Of a DNA stretch of 64,000 nt, positions 35,871-43,552 are shown piece after piece (position 1 is the first letter of the stretch; each line of letters begins with the position of its first letter). Where the stretch lies: NCBI GenBank assembly GCA_037144355.1, contig JBAWWY010000001.1, forward strand, positions 62,001 to 126,000, given 5' to 3'. The position numbers were made by a program, and so were the translations under genes. The notes under the pieces are model-generated. The model made no database searches. It was not told the DNA's origin and saw nothing but the letters and a program-made list of their open reading frames with translations. This stretch comes from JBAWWY01 sp037144355 (GTDB taxonomy: Bacteria; Bacillota; Clostridia; Peptostreptococcales; Anaerovoracaceae).

Positions 35871-36278
35871 ATGGGCAAGATTTTAAAAGCACAGGGAATG
35901 AACAAATGCATAGGATGCTTCAGCTGCATGCTCGTTTGCTCTTCGGTGAATCAACAGAATCATTCAATAACAAAGAGCGCAATAGTTATAAAAACATCAG
36001 GTGGTATTGAAGGCAAATTCTTTTCCACAGTTTGCCTAGGCTGCGCTTCTGAGATAGCCTGCGTTGAGGCGTGCCCATCCAAAGCGTTGGAACCTCGATC
36101 TGGAGGAGGCGTCATTTTTAATAAGGATAAATGTATCGGTTGCAGACGCTGTGAGGCAGCGTGCATAGCAAAAGCTGTATTTTTCGACGAAGAAACCATG
36201 AAACCAATTATTTGCAAGCATTGCGGAGTATGCGTAAAATTTTGTCCACATGAATGCCTGGAAATGGAGGAACAATAA
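35871..36278 (+). CDS. polyferredoxin-type electron-transfer protein, partner of the aldehyde ferredoxin oxidoreductase
   Basis: 135 residues with 16 or more cysteines in CxxCxxCxxxC-type groups: MNKCIGCFSCMLVC, CLGCASEIACVEACP, DKCIGCRRCEAAC and ICKHCGVCVKFCP. This can hold up to four [4Fe-4S] clusters. Proteins of this kind carry electrons to or from aldehyde oxidoreductases. GGAGGAACGAG precedes ATG. The stop overlaps the AOR start (TAATG), so the two proteins are made together. Upstream lie an extended -10 (TGG-TAAAAT, 35830-35838) and a short dyad CCATAT-7-ATATGG (35814-35832). Confidence 0.85.
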   Translation: MGKILKAQGMNKCIGCFSCMLVCSSVNQQNHSITKSAIVIKTSGGIEGKFFSTVCLGCASEIACVEACPSKALEPRSGGGVIFNKDKCIGCRRCEAACIAKAVFFDEETMKPIICKHCGVCVKFCPHECLEMEEQ

Positions 36279-38026
36279 TGCTTTATAAAAATTATATTAG
36301 AGTTTTATATATTGACCTTACAAATGAAAGAATAAGGGTTGAAAATAGGCAAGATTTGAAAAAATATCTTGGAGGGGTAGGGGTAGCTTCAAAATTGCTT
36401 GAGGAAAACCTGCACCCTGAACTTGACCCACTCCACCAGGATTCGCCTATTGTTTTTGCAATCGGCGTTTTATCTTGCATATTCCCAGTAATTACAAAAA
36501 CCGTCGCTATGTTTAAATCACCTCTCACAAAAGAGTTGGGAGAAAGCTACGCTGGGGGAAGAATGGCATTGACCATGCAGATGGCCGGATATGATGCTAT
36601 GGTCATAACTGGCAAAAATAAAAGGGCTATTTCCCTTTCAATAAATACAAACGATGTCAAATTCAACGATGCTAGAGCATTTAAGGGTGTAAGCACTAAT
36701 AATATTGGTCGCCTGATTAGGGAAAGAGAAACAGGAGCTGGAAAAAGAAGCATAATAAGAATAGGACCGGCTGGTGAGAACATGGTAAGTTATGCCAGTG
36801 TCTGTGTTGATACATATAGACATTTTGGTAGATTGGGTCTTGGCGCCGTATTCGGAAGCAAGAATTTGAAAGCTATTACCATAACGGGAGATAAAAGCCT
36901 ACCAATAGAAAATCCAAAAGAATATTTAATGGCCTATAGAAAAATATATGATAAATCAACAGATACTGAACTGATGACAAAGTACCATGACCTTGGAACT
37001 CCGGTTAATGTAGAGCCGCTCAATGTTTCAGGAGGGCTGCCAACTTTGAATCTACAAAGCAATAGGTTTATCCATGCTGGTGAAATATCTGGAGAAGCTT
37101 TTGCAGAAAATCATCTTGTTAGAAAAGTAGCCTGTACAGGATGCCCAGTAGGGTGCATTCATGTTGGCCAATATCGAATAGAATTTGACAAAGGATATGA
37201 ATTTGAAGCCATTAATGTTGGATATGATTATGAGTTGATATTTGCTTTGGGTAGTTTCCTAGGTATAAGCAAGCCAATCGAAATACTTAGATTGATAGAA
37301 GCAGTAGAAGAAACTGGAATTGATGCAATGTCTACAGGCGTGGCACTTGGATGGGCTACTGAAGCCTTGTCAAAAGGAATAATAAATATCGATCAAACAA
37401 TTGTATCGTTAAACTTCGGCGATGTTGAAGGATATTTAAAAGGAATTCAATATATATGTGATAGGGAAAATGAATTTTATCATGATTTAGGATTGGGAAC
37501 TGCTGTTGCATCAAAAAAATATGGAGGCAAGGATTTTGCCATGAATGTGGCGGGGAATGAAATGGCTGGTTACCATACGGGATATGGGTCATTGATCGGG
37601 GCCGCAGTAGGAGCAAGACACTCACATCTTTGCAATGGAGGATATTCCCTTGACCAGAACGCTAAGGAATTGACCGATGAGAAATTGATAGAGGGTCTTT
37701 TCAAGGAAGAAATTGAAAGATGCATGCTCAATTCATTGACTATTTGTCTTTTCGCAAGAAAGGTCTATGATAGAGAAACAATAATAATGGCTCTTAAATC
37801 CATCGGGATCCAAGATATAGACAATCAGGCCCTTGACGGTATCGGCGAAGAAATTTACAAAACTAAACTAAGAATCAAATCTGCACTTGGCTTTGATCTT
37901 TCAAAAATCGAACTTCCAAAACGGTATTTTGAAACAGAATCCATGAATGGATTTCTAGATGGAGATAGGGCAAAAAACCTTATTAAGCTATTTAATGAAA
38001 AAAATATACTACTATTAAACAAATGA
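36278..38026 (+). CDS. aldehyde ferredoxin oxidoreductase (tungsten/molybdopterin enzyme)
   Basis: 582 residues. Opening YIRVLYIDLTNERI, the pterin-binding stretch GESYAGGRMA, GRLGLGAVFGSKNLKAI, and CTGCPVGC with a later Cys (SLTICLFARK) that bind the [4Fe-4S] cluster. The family oxidises aldehydes to acids, or runs in reverse on acids, using a tungsten bis-pterin cofactor and ferredoxin. ATG 36278 is the start; an upstream in-frame ATG overlaps the ferredoxin gene. Subfamily and substrate cannot be read from the sequence. Confidence 0.9.
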   Translation: MLYKNYIRVLYIDLTNERIRVENRQDLKKYLGGVGVASKLLEENLHPELDPLHQDSPIVFAIGVLSCIFPVITKTVAMFKSPLTKELGESYAGGRMALTMQMAGYDAMVITGKNKRAISLSINTNDVKFNDARAFKGVSTNNIGRLIRERETGAGKRSIIRIGPAGENMVSYASVCVDTYRHFGRLGLGAVFGSKNLKAITITGDKSLPIENPKEYLMAYRKIYDKSTDTELMTKYHDLGTPVNVEPLNVSGGLPTLNLQSNRFIHAGEISGEAFAENHLVRKVACTGCPVGCIHVGQYRIEFDKGYEFEAINVGYDYELIFALGSFLGISKPIEILRLIEAVEETGIDAMSTGVALGWATEALSKGIINIDQTIVSLNFGDVEGYLKGIQYICDRENEFYHDLGLGTAVASKKYGGKDFAMNVAGNEMAGYHTGYGSLIGAAVGARHSHLCNGGYSLDQNAKELTDEKLIEGLFKEEIERCMLNSLTICLFARKVYDRETIIMALKSIGIQDIDNQALDGIGEEIYKTKLRIKSALGFDLSKIELPKRYFETESMNGFLDGDRAKNLIKLFNEKNILLLNK

Positions 38027-38047
38027 ACATTATTCAATGGAATATAT

Positions 38048-38076
38048 TTGACATTCCATTGCAATTATGATATTAT
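38048..38076 (+). promoter_or_regulatory. sigma-A promoter of rplU-rpmA
   Basis: TTGACA (38048-38053), 17 bases, TATTAT (38071-38076), about 80 bases before rplU, leaving room for a leader RNA. Confidence 0.8.
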
Positions 38077-38082
38077 CAGTGA

Positions 38083-38155
38083 CTGTAAGCCGCTCAGAAA
38101 GGGTTATAAAAGCATTCGTGCTACCTATATGGCGAGATTGAATAGAGGAGGTAAT
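38083..38155 (+). ncRNA. L21 leader RNA (likely)
   Basis: The 5' leader between promoter and rplU contains GTAAGCCGCTCAGAAAGGG and further pairing segments. Leaders of this kind before rplU in Firmicutes bind ribosomal protein for feedback control. I judge it by position and the GCCGCTCAGA-like core, not by a full fold. Confidence 0.5.
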
Positions 38156-38159
38156 TTAC

Positions 38160-38714
38160 ATGTATGCAGTTATTGAATCAGGTGGAAAACAATACAGAGT
38201 TCAGGCAGGAGACATAATCAATGTTGAAAAACTTGATGTAACTCCTGGAGATACAATCGAATTTGATAAAGTTCTTGTATTGAGCGACGGAAAAGCAATT
38301 TCCATCGGAACCCCAATTGTGGAAAACGCAAAAGTCTATGGCAATATTATTGAGAATGGTAAAGCTGAAAAGGTTATTATTTTCAAATATAAGTCTAAGA
38401 AAGACTATAGAAAGAAAAAAGGACATAGACAACCATATACAATGGTTAGAATCTTAGCTATATCAGGCGACGGAAAAGAAGTTGATGTAGCAGCATTGGA
38501 AGCTGGATTTAAAGCAGCGGCTGAAGCAAAAGCAGCTGAAAAAAAGGCTAGATCCATTAAGCCAGTTGCAAAAGTTGTTGAAAAAGCAGTTGTTGAAAAA
38601 AAGACTGTTAAAACAGCAGTTGACAAGAAAGCAGCAAAACCAGCTGTAAAAGCGGCAGCGAAACCTGCAGTTAAAAAAGCAGCGAAACCTGCAGTTAAGA
38701 AAACAACAAAATAA
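38160..38714 (+). CDS. rplU: 50S ribosomal protein L21 with Lys/Ala/Pro-rich C-terminal tail
   Basis: 184 residues. Residues 1-103 are a normal L21: MYAVIESGGKQYRVQAGD, IVENAKVYGNI, KKDYRKKKGHRQPYT. Residues 104-184 are an extension rich in Lys, Ala, Val and Pro, ending in KPAVKKAAKPAVKK repeats like the tail of histone H1. Ordinary L21 is about 103 residues. GAGGAGGTAA precedes ATG. The tail is in frame and clean, with a tandem DNA repeat at 38655-38698, so it is not a frameshift. It may bind rRNA or nucleic acid generally. Confidence 0.92.
   Translation: MYAVIESGGKQYRVQAGDIINVEKLDVTPGDTIEFDKVLVLSDGKAISIGTPIVENAKVYGNIIENGKAEKVIIFKYKSKKDYRKKKGHRQPYTMVRILAISGDGKEVDVAALEAGFKAAAEAKAAEKKARSIKPVAKVVEKAVVEKKTVKTAVDKKAAKPAVKAAAKPAVKKAAKPAVKKTTK
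38655..38698 (+). repeat. 24-bp tandem repeat in the rplU tail
   Basis: GCAGCGAAACCTGCAGTTAA occurs at 38655-38674 and again at 38679-38698, a 24-base (8-codon) period coding the KPAVKKAA unit. The near-identical copies suggest a recent duplication. Confidence 0.85.
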
Positions 38715-38771
38715 TAAAATTAAATTAAATTTATATATGACACACAAATAATAACAAAGGAGGTGTGGTCA

Positions 38772-39032
38772 ATGGCAAGTAAGAAAGGTGTAGGTAGCTC
38801 CAGAAATGGTAGAGACAGTGCATCCAAAAGACTGGGAGTTAAAAGAGCCGATGGTCAAGTTGTCAGTGCTGGAAGTATTCTGGTAAGACAAAGAGGAACA
38901 AAGATTCATCCTGGTAACAACGTAGGCATTGGTGGAGATGATACTCTCTTTGCCAAAATTGAGGGAACAGTAAAATTTGAAAGATACGGAAAGACTCGAA
39001 AAAAAGTCAGCGTATATTCTAAAGAAGCTTAA
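38772..39032 (+). CDS. rpmA: 50S ribosomal protein L27, no cleavable N-terminal extension
   Basis: 86 residues. MASKKGVGSSRNGRDSASKRLGVK is the mature N-terminus itself, and GTKIHPGNNVGIGGDDTLF confirms L27. In most Firmicutes L27 begins with an extra peptide ending in FFA that the Prp protease removes, and prp lies between rplU and rpmA; both are missing here. AAAGGAGGTG (38756-38765) sets ATG 38772 as the start and leaves no room for an extension. A terminator follows. Confidence 0.95.
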   Translation: MASKKGVGSSRNGRDSASKRLGVKRADGQVVSAGSILVRQRGTKIHPGNNVGIGGDDTLFAKIEGTVKFERYGKTRKKVSVYSKEA

Positions 39033-39038
39033 AGTAAC

Positions 39039-39075
39039 AACCCCTATTTTAAATATATTTAAATAGGGGTTTTTT
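39039..39075 (+). terminator. intrinsic terminator after rpmA
   Basis: AACCCCTATTT / AAATAGGGGTT, an 11-bp stem with an AT loop, followed by TTTT. It separates the ribosomal genes from obgE, which begins 25 bases on. Confidence 0.9.
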
Positions 39076-39099
39076 ACTCTTAAAGGAGTTGAGGTTAAA

Positions 39100-39110
39100 A
39101 TGTTCATAGA
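39100..39110 (+). other. start region of obgE behind the terminator
   Basis: ATG 39100 is preceded by AAAGGAG (39082-39088) and lies 25 bases after the T run of the rpmA terminator. No separate promoter is clear, so obgE may depend on read-through or on sequence within rpmA. Confidence 0.4.
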
Positions 39111-40383
39111 TAGAGCAAAAATTCATATAAAATCAGGACGAGGCGGCAATGGAAGTGTTTCTTTCAGAAGAGAACCTTATGCCCCAGACGGTGGTCCCGA
39201 TGGTGGAGATGGAGGAGAAGGTGGAGACGTGGTCTTTATGGCGGACTTCAACTTGAGAACACTTATGGATTTCAGATATAAGACAAAATACGAAGCCGCT
39301 CCTGGTGAAGACGGCAGAAAGAAAAAACAATTTGGTAAAGATGCAGAGGATTTGATTATTAGAGTTCCAATGGGAACTATAATTATAGATGAAGAAACTG
39401 GATTAGTAATGAAGGATCTTACCGAAAAGGGAGAGAGATTCGTAGTAGCCAGAGGTGGCAAAGGCGGAAAAGGGAACGTGCATTTCAAGAATTCCGTAAG
39501 ACAAGCTCCTAATTTTGCTGAAGCAGGTGGTGTTGCAAAATCCAGATCAATTTTACTTGAGCTCAAACTCATAGCAGATGTAGGTTTGATTGGATTTCCA
39601 AATGTTGGCAAATCAACACTTCTTTCCGTATCTACAAGCGCAAAACCTAAAATAGCCAATTATCACTTTACAACATTAACCCCGAATTTGGGAGTTGTCA
39701 GCATGTATGACAAAAACTTTGTAATGGCCGATATCCCTGGCCTTATAGAAGGTGCACATGAAGGTGCGGGTATTGGATTGGATTTCCTAAAACATATTGA
39801 AAGAACCAGGGTACTAATTCATGTAGTCGACATATCGGGATCAGAAGAAAGAGACCCAATTGAAGACTATGAAAAAATCAACCATGAACTTGCAAGCTAT
39901 TCTGAAAAATTAAGCAGAAAGCCTCAGATAGTAGCTGCCAATAAAATGGATCTTCTGGAAGAAAATGATGAAAAATATAATACATTTAAAAATTACATAG
40001 AGAACAAAGGTATTAAAGTTTTCCCAATTATCGCTGCAAGCAACAAGGGCATAACAGAACTTTTGAATGAAACACTCAACCTATTGGAAGAACATGTGGA
40101 AGACGAGATTGAGTTGGTCGAAATGTTCGATTTTGAAAAACATGATGGCGATGAAGACTATAGAGATGTCAATGTGAAGAAGTCAGGCGATACTTTTATT
40201 CTGACAGGAAAGCAATTGGAAAAAATATTCAACTCAACGAATTTCAACGATCATGACTCTTTGAGGTATTTGTACAAGTACATACAGTCCAAAGGTGGAG
40301 TTGAAAAAATGAAAGAACTTGGATTAAAAGAAGGAGATACGGTTAAAATCAAGGATTATGAATTTGAATACACCGAGGGTTAA
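39100..40383 (+). CDS. obgE: GTPase ObgE/CgtA
   Basis: 427 residues, three domains: glycine-rich Obg fold (residues 1-158), G domain with GFPNVGKST (G1), DIPGLIEGA (G3) and NKMD (G4), and a C-terminal OCT domain (about 345-427) found in Gram-positive Obg. It acts in 50S assembly and links growth, ppGpp and (in spore-formers) sporulation. The rplU-rpmA-obgE order is conserved. The S24 regulator converges 24 bases after its stop. Confidence 0.97.
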   Translation: MFIDRAKIHIKSGRGGNGSVSFRREPYAPDGGPDGGDGGEGGDVVFMADFNLRTLMDFRYKTKYEAAPGEDGRKKKQFGKDAEDLIIRVPMGTIIIDEETGLVMKDLTEKGERFVVARGGKGGKGNVHFKNSVRQAPNFAEAGGVAKSRSILLELKLIADVGLIGFPNVGKSTLLSVSTSAKPKIANYHFTTLTPNLGVVSMYDKNFVMADIPGLIEGAHEGAGIGLDFLKHIERTRVLIHVVDISGSEERDPIEDYEKINHELASYSEKLSRKPQIVAANKMDLLEENDEKYNTFKNYIENKGIKVFPIIAASNKGITELLNETLNLLEEHVEDEIELVEMFDFEKHDGDEDYRDVNVKKSGDTFILTGKQLEKIFNSTNFNDHDSLRYLYKYIQSKGGVEKMKELGLKEGDTVKIKDYEFEYTEG

Positions 40384-40406
40384 TAGAACCCCCAGTGCAT
40401 GAATAT

Positions 40407-41165
40407 CTATAAATCGACTTTATAAGAAACAACTTTTCCGGCATAATTAATCTCATCAAGATTATTAAATAAATATACTTGATGAGATTTTTCTTCGGGA
40501 ATCAATAATGCCATGCCATTGACTTTGAAAAACTTTCTTAGAGTAATAGATTTGCTATTTGATGGATAAAAAGCTATTATATCTCTGTCTTTAATAAGCT
40601 CAATCTTGGTTGGCAATATATAAACATAAGAATGTACAGGTATCGTTGGGGACATTGAACTGTCAGGCAAAAATATATTGAGCATTTCAGAATTGGAATC
40701 AAGACTCACTGCAATTCCGCTAGACAATGAAATTTCTTTAATCAGATTTCTGCCTTTGGTGTTATCATTTTCAGAAACATATTTTGAAGACATTTCCAAT
40801 GCAGATAAAACATCAAGTTCTTCAATATATTTCTTGAAATCTGGAGAAACTTCCCCTGATGTCTTGCATAAAGATTCCAACATGATTTTATTCAATGTGG
40901 AAGAAGCCAACATATACTCTCTTACAAGAACTGGAGCTTTCTCCATATATCCCTGAAAAACCAAAGTCGCACTATTTTTCCAACCACATACTTTTGCCAA
41001 AGTTAGAGAGATGCTTTCCGATGGAGGAGGTAATTTGCCGTTTTTTAGCTGCGAAATATAAGAAGGTGTGATTGAAATTTCTTGCTCACTACAACGCTTG
41101 GCTATTTGTCTTAGTGATAAGCCACTCTCGTTTATTATCTTTGATAGCATGCCTGCATAATCCAT
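40407..41165 (-). CDS. XRE-family regulator with S24 (LexA/CI-like) C-terminal domain
   Basis: 252 residues. An N-terminal helix-turn-helix (SLRQIAKRC...ITPSYISQLKNG, about residues 16-44) is followed by a helical middle and an S24 domain whose catalytic Ser is S170 (DSSMSPTIP). The partner Lys is uncertain: where LexA has VKR, this has LRK, so R210 or K211 aligns and self-cleavage may be lost. GGAGGGTAAT lies before ATG. It is divergent from an MFS gene across 205 bases holding a dyad. No phage genes lie nearby. The signal sensed is unknown. Confidence 0.8.
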   Translation of the reverse strand: MDYAGMLSKIINESGLSLRQIAKRCSEQEISITPSYISQLKNGKLPPPSESISLTLAKVCGWKNSATLVFQGYMEKAPVLVREYMLASSTLNKIMLESLCKTSGEVSPDFKKYIEELDVLSALEMSSKYVSENDNTKGRNLIKEISLSSGIAVSLDSNSEMLNIFLPDSSMSPTIPVHSYVYILPTKIELIKDRDIIAFYPSNSKSITLRKFFKVNGMALLIPEEKSHQVYLFNNLDEINYAGKVVSYKVDL

Positions 41166-41217
41166 AATCCATTACCCTCCAATGAAATAGCTACTATTAA
41201 ATATATAATTAACAAAC

Positions 41218-41246
41218 ATTTAAATAGAATATTAACCTATTTGAAT
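41218..41246. promoter_or_regulatory. operator-like inverted repeat between the S24 regulator and the MFS gene
   Basis: ATTTAAATAG (41218-41227) and CTATTTGAAT (41237-41246) are complementary at 9 of 10 positions, with 9 bases between. The centre lies about 67 bases upstream of the regulator start and 139 upstream of the MFS start. Suited to an HTH dimer, so autorepression is possible. Confidence 0.4.
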
Positions 41247-41332
41247 ATAACACTTTTAGGCCAATAATGTCAAAACGATTATTTTCAAATTACAAAAATG
41301 GAAATAATTACTGTCAATTTTAAAAGCATATA

Positions 41333-41341
41333 TGTTATAAT
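41333..41341 (+). promoter_or_regulatory. extended -10 promoter of the MFS gene
   Basis: TG-T-TATAAT, 30 bases before the ATG at 41371; no good -35. Confidence 0.5.
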
Positions 41342-41370
41342 ACTGGCAATAAATAAAGGTAGAGGGAATT

Positions 41371-42615
41371 ATGAAACTATTTTCACAATATTTAGGATTG
41401 CCTAGGCCAATTTATGTATTATTCATAGCCAGAACGATTAATAGTCTTGGTTATTTTATTTTCCCTTTTTTGACTCTTTTTTTAAGCATAAGAATAGGAT
41501 TTTCTCAAAGTACGATTGGGATTTTTCTTTTTGTTGCCTCGGTTGTATATATTCCAGGATCAATTATAGGAGGCAAGCTTGCAGACCATTATAATCGAAA
41601 GATGACATATATTGTTGCGACTATTTGCTCAAATCTTATATATTTCACATGTGGATTTCTAGGGGATTCTATTTTAATTCCATACTTGCTCATTCCAGCA
41701 TTTTTCTTTACCAGCATAGCCTTTACTGGATCGTCTGCAATGCTGATGGATTTGACCAACCCAAAGAATAGGCAGGAGTCGTTTTCCATTCTATACTTAG
41801 GAATGAATATAGGAATTGCCATTGGTCCTCTAGTTGCTGGATTCCTATTTGCAGAGTATACTTCATGGATATTCTGGGGAGATGCAATAAGCGGATTTAT
41901 CGCTGCTTTCCTTGTATCTGTATACATTAAAGATACAACTCCATCTGACGCTGATTATAAGAAGATTATAGAGGAGGGCAGACACGAAGAGGCCCCCCAT
42001 GCTGGTTCAATAATTGAAATTATATTAAGCAAACCTATTCTTTTATTGTTTGTCATATTCTGCGCAGTATTGAGTTTTTCCTATTCGCAGACAGGATTTA
42101 TATTACCTCTTCAACTTAACAACTACTTTGGATCAGCAGAAGGCGCCAAATATTTTGGATTGCTAATGTCTGCAAATGGTTTTGTCGTTGTTCTTTTCAC
42201 ACCTCTTATTGTTGCCGTGACAAAAAAAGTGAATCCAATTATCAACTTAACAATTGCAAGCCTATGCTACAGCATTGGTTTCGGAATGTATGCATTTACC
42301 AAGTCGCTATATTCATTTATTATTTTTGTTATTATATGGACCATCGGTGAAATACTTTCAGCCACCAACACAGGAGTATATATAGCCAATAGAACGCCAA
42401 TTTCCCATAGGGCAAGGCTCCAGGCTATTTATGACATTATTCAGGGCACAGGTAGAGCTATAGGTCCTATGGTGGTTGGATATTCCCTAATAGTTGTTTC
42501 AATCGAGCAAGCATGGATTGGGATAGGATTACTTTGCCTTATTGCCGCAGTTTCCTTTTTCATACTACGGTTTTATGAGAATAAGAGACTTCGAAAGATC
42601 GATAATATAAATTGA
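41371..42615 (+). CDS. major facilitator superfamily transporter
   Basis: 414 residues with about twelve membrane helices. Motif A-like GGKLADHYNRKM follows the second helix, and a central charged loop (about residues 190-215) divides the two halves. LYLGMNIGIAIGPLVAGF in helix five resembles the antiporter motif C of drug exporters. Substrate unknown. GGTAGAGGG precedes ATG. It is divergent from an S24-domain regulator that may control it. A bidirectional terminator follows. Confidence 0.85.
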   Translation: MKLFSQYLGLPRPIYVLFIARTINSLGYFIFPFLTLFLSIRIGFSQSTIGIFLFVASVVYIPGSIIGGKLADHYNRKMTYIVATICSNLIYFTCGFLGDSILIPYLLIPAFFFTSIAFTGSSAMLMDLTNPKNRQESFSILYLGMNIGIAIGPLVAGFLFAEYTSWIFWGDAISGFIAAFLVSVYIKDTTPSDADYKKIIEEGRHEEAPHAGSIIEIILSKPILLLFVIFCAVLSFSYSQTGFILPLQLNNYFGSAEGAKYFGLLMSANGFVVVLFTPLIVAVTKKVNPIINLTIASLCYSIGFGMYAFTKSLYSFIIFVIIWTIGEILSATNTGVYIANRTPISHRARLQAIYDIIQGTGRAIGPMVVGYSLIVVSIEQAWIGIGLLCLIAAVSFFILRFYENKRLRKIDNIN

Positions 42616-42628
42616 TACGCAAAAACGT

Positions 42629-42677
42629 AGAAGGCTGACAAACTTGATTAAATCAATGAAAGTCAGCCTTCTTTTTA
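42629..42677. terminator. bidirectional terminator between the MFS gene and tRNA-Leu
   Basis: AGAAGGCTGAC (42629-42639) and GTCAGCCTTCT (42662-42672) form an 11-bp stem with a small TTGAT/ATCAA inner stem, then TTTTT on the plus strand. On the minus strand the stem is followed by ACGTTTTT. Confidence 0.88.
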
Positions 42678-42679
42678 AT

Positions 42680-42762
42680 TGGTGCCGAAGGCGGGAATCG
42701 AACCCGCATGGTTGCCCGCACGATTTTGAGTCGTGTGCGTCTGCCAGTTCCGCCACTTCGGC
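42680..42762 (-). tRNA. tRNA-Leu (anticodon CAA)
   Basis: On the minus strand the acceptor arms GCCGAAG and CTTCGGC pair; the anticodon arm CACGA-CTCAAAA-TCGTG gives CAA (reads UUG). A long variable arm (TGCGGGCAACCATGCG) marks it as class II leucine. The T arm has GGGTTCGATTCCC. CCA is encoded at 42682-42680. It is a single-gene transcript ending at the shared terminator. Confidence 0.97.
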
Positions 42763-42822
42763 ATAGGTTTGCGTACTTTTAGAATGGTACCATATCCAAA
42801 GCGGGATAGCAAGAAAAAAGCA

Positions 42823-42851
42823 TTTACAATTTTAGAATATTATTATATACT
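42823..42851 (+). promoter_or_regulatory. sigma-A promoter of the yajC-scfA run
   Basis: TTTACA (42823-42828), 17 bases, TATACT (42846-42851), 25 bases before yajC. Confidence 0.65.
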
Positions 42852-42876
42852 TTTAAAAAAGCAAGGAGGAATAAAA

Positions 42877-43314
42877 ATGACAAATCAAACGATGATACAG
42901 TTATTACCTTTGGTACTATTAATAGTAATTATGTATTTTCTTCTAATCAGACCACAGAAGAAGAGAGAGAAGACAATTACGCAAATGAGAAATAGCCTTT
43001 CAATTGGGGATGAAATAATAACAATTGGTGGCATTTGTGGCAGAATAATCAAAATCAAAGAAGAAAAAGTTACAATTGAAGTAGGAACAGATAAAACAAA
43101 ATTCGAAGTTATGAGATGGGCGATTTCCAAAGTTGTAAACTTGAAGGAAGAAGCTTCTGAAGATAAGAATAATAAATCTTCGTCAAAGAAAAGCAAAGTC
43201 AAGAGACCTAGTGACAAGAAAGAAGCTTTGAAGGAAAAAACTGAAGAATTAACAACGGAAAAAGAACCTGAAGCAATAGAAGACAAGCAGGAAGACGCTG
43301 TTGAGCAAAAATAG
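42877..43314 (+). CDS. yajC: preprotein translocase accessory subunit YajC
   Basis: 145 residues. One N-terminal membrane helix (LLPLVLLIVIMYFLLIRPQKKREK) and a short cytoplasmic domain with SIGDEIITIGGICGRI. The last 50 residues are a highly charged Lys/Glu tail not usual in short YajC proteins. YajC binds SecDF to aid export; secD and secF follow after the two SCIFF genes. AAGGAGGAATAAAA sets ATG 42877; the longer upstream frame overlaps the tRNA and is not coding. Confidence 0.93.
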   Translation: MTNQTMIQLLPLVLLIVIMYFLLIRPQKKREKTITQMRNSLSIGDEIITIGGICGRIIKIKEEKVTIEVGTDKTKFEVMRWAISKVVNLKEEASEDKNNKSSSKKSKVKRPSDKKEALKEKTEELTTEKEPEAIEDKQEDAVEQK

Positions 43315-43323
43315 GAGAATAAT

Positions 43324-43473
43324 ATGAACAAAGTATTAACTATTTCCAAACCATCATTGATAAAAAAAGCAAGCAATGAAGGATGTGGAGAATGTCAGAC
43401 ATCATGCCAGTCAGCGTGTAAAACATCTTGTACAGTTGCCAATCAGAAATGCGAGAATACCAAACGCAGATAA
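43324..43473 (+). CDS. scfA: six-cysteine SCIFF ranthipeptide precursor ScfA
   Basis: 49 residues. After a basic leader (MNKVLTISKPSLIKK) comes a core with six Cys at 21, 24, 28, 32, 36 and 43 in the SCIFF pattern GCGECQTSCQSACKTSC. SCIFF peptides (six cysteines in forty-five) are near-universal in Clostridia; the maturase links Cys sulphurs to nearby Thr or other residues as thioethers. ATAGGAGAATA precedes ATG 43324. It lies between yajC and the maturase gene, with a strong terminator after it. Proposed roles in Clostridia include quorum-type signalling; the role here is unknown. Confidence 0.95.
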   Translation: MNKVLTISKPSLIKKASNEGCGECQTSCQSACKTSCTVANQKCENTKRR

Positions 43474-43493
43474 TAGATCGGAAGTAAACAAAC

Positions 43494-43520
43494 AAAACAG
43501 CAGCTTCTGCTGTTTTTTTT
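43494..43520 (+). terminator. intrinsic terminator between scfA and scfB
   Basis: AAAACAGCAG / CTGCTGTTTT, 10-bp stem, 3-base loop, ending in a run of eight T. It ends most transcripts after the precursor, so more precursor than maturase is made. Confidence 0.92.
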
Positions 43521-43552
43521 GCTTTTAAGATTTGATAGAATTAGGAGAAACA

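Noticed and set aside
38763..38771. GTG 38763 as the start of L27, giving a short extension
   Set aside because: This GTG is part of the AAAGGAGGTG SD itself and the extra residues are not a Prp cleavage peptide.
40407..41165. Prophage remnant around the CI/LexA-like regulator
   Set aside because: No integrase, structural or other phage gene is near; the neighbours are obgE and an MFS gene. It is better seen as a chromosomal regulator.
42733..42876. N-terminally longer YajC
   Set aside because: The extra 48 codons overlap the tRNA-Leu gene and lack coding character; the strong SD fixes the start at 42877.
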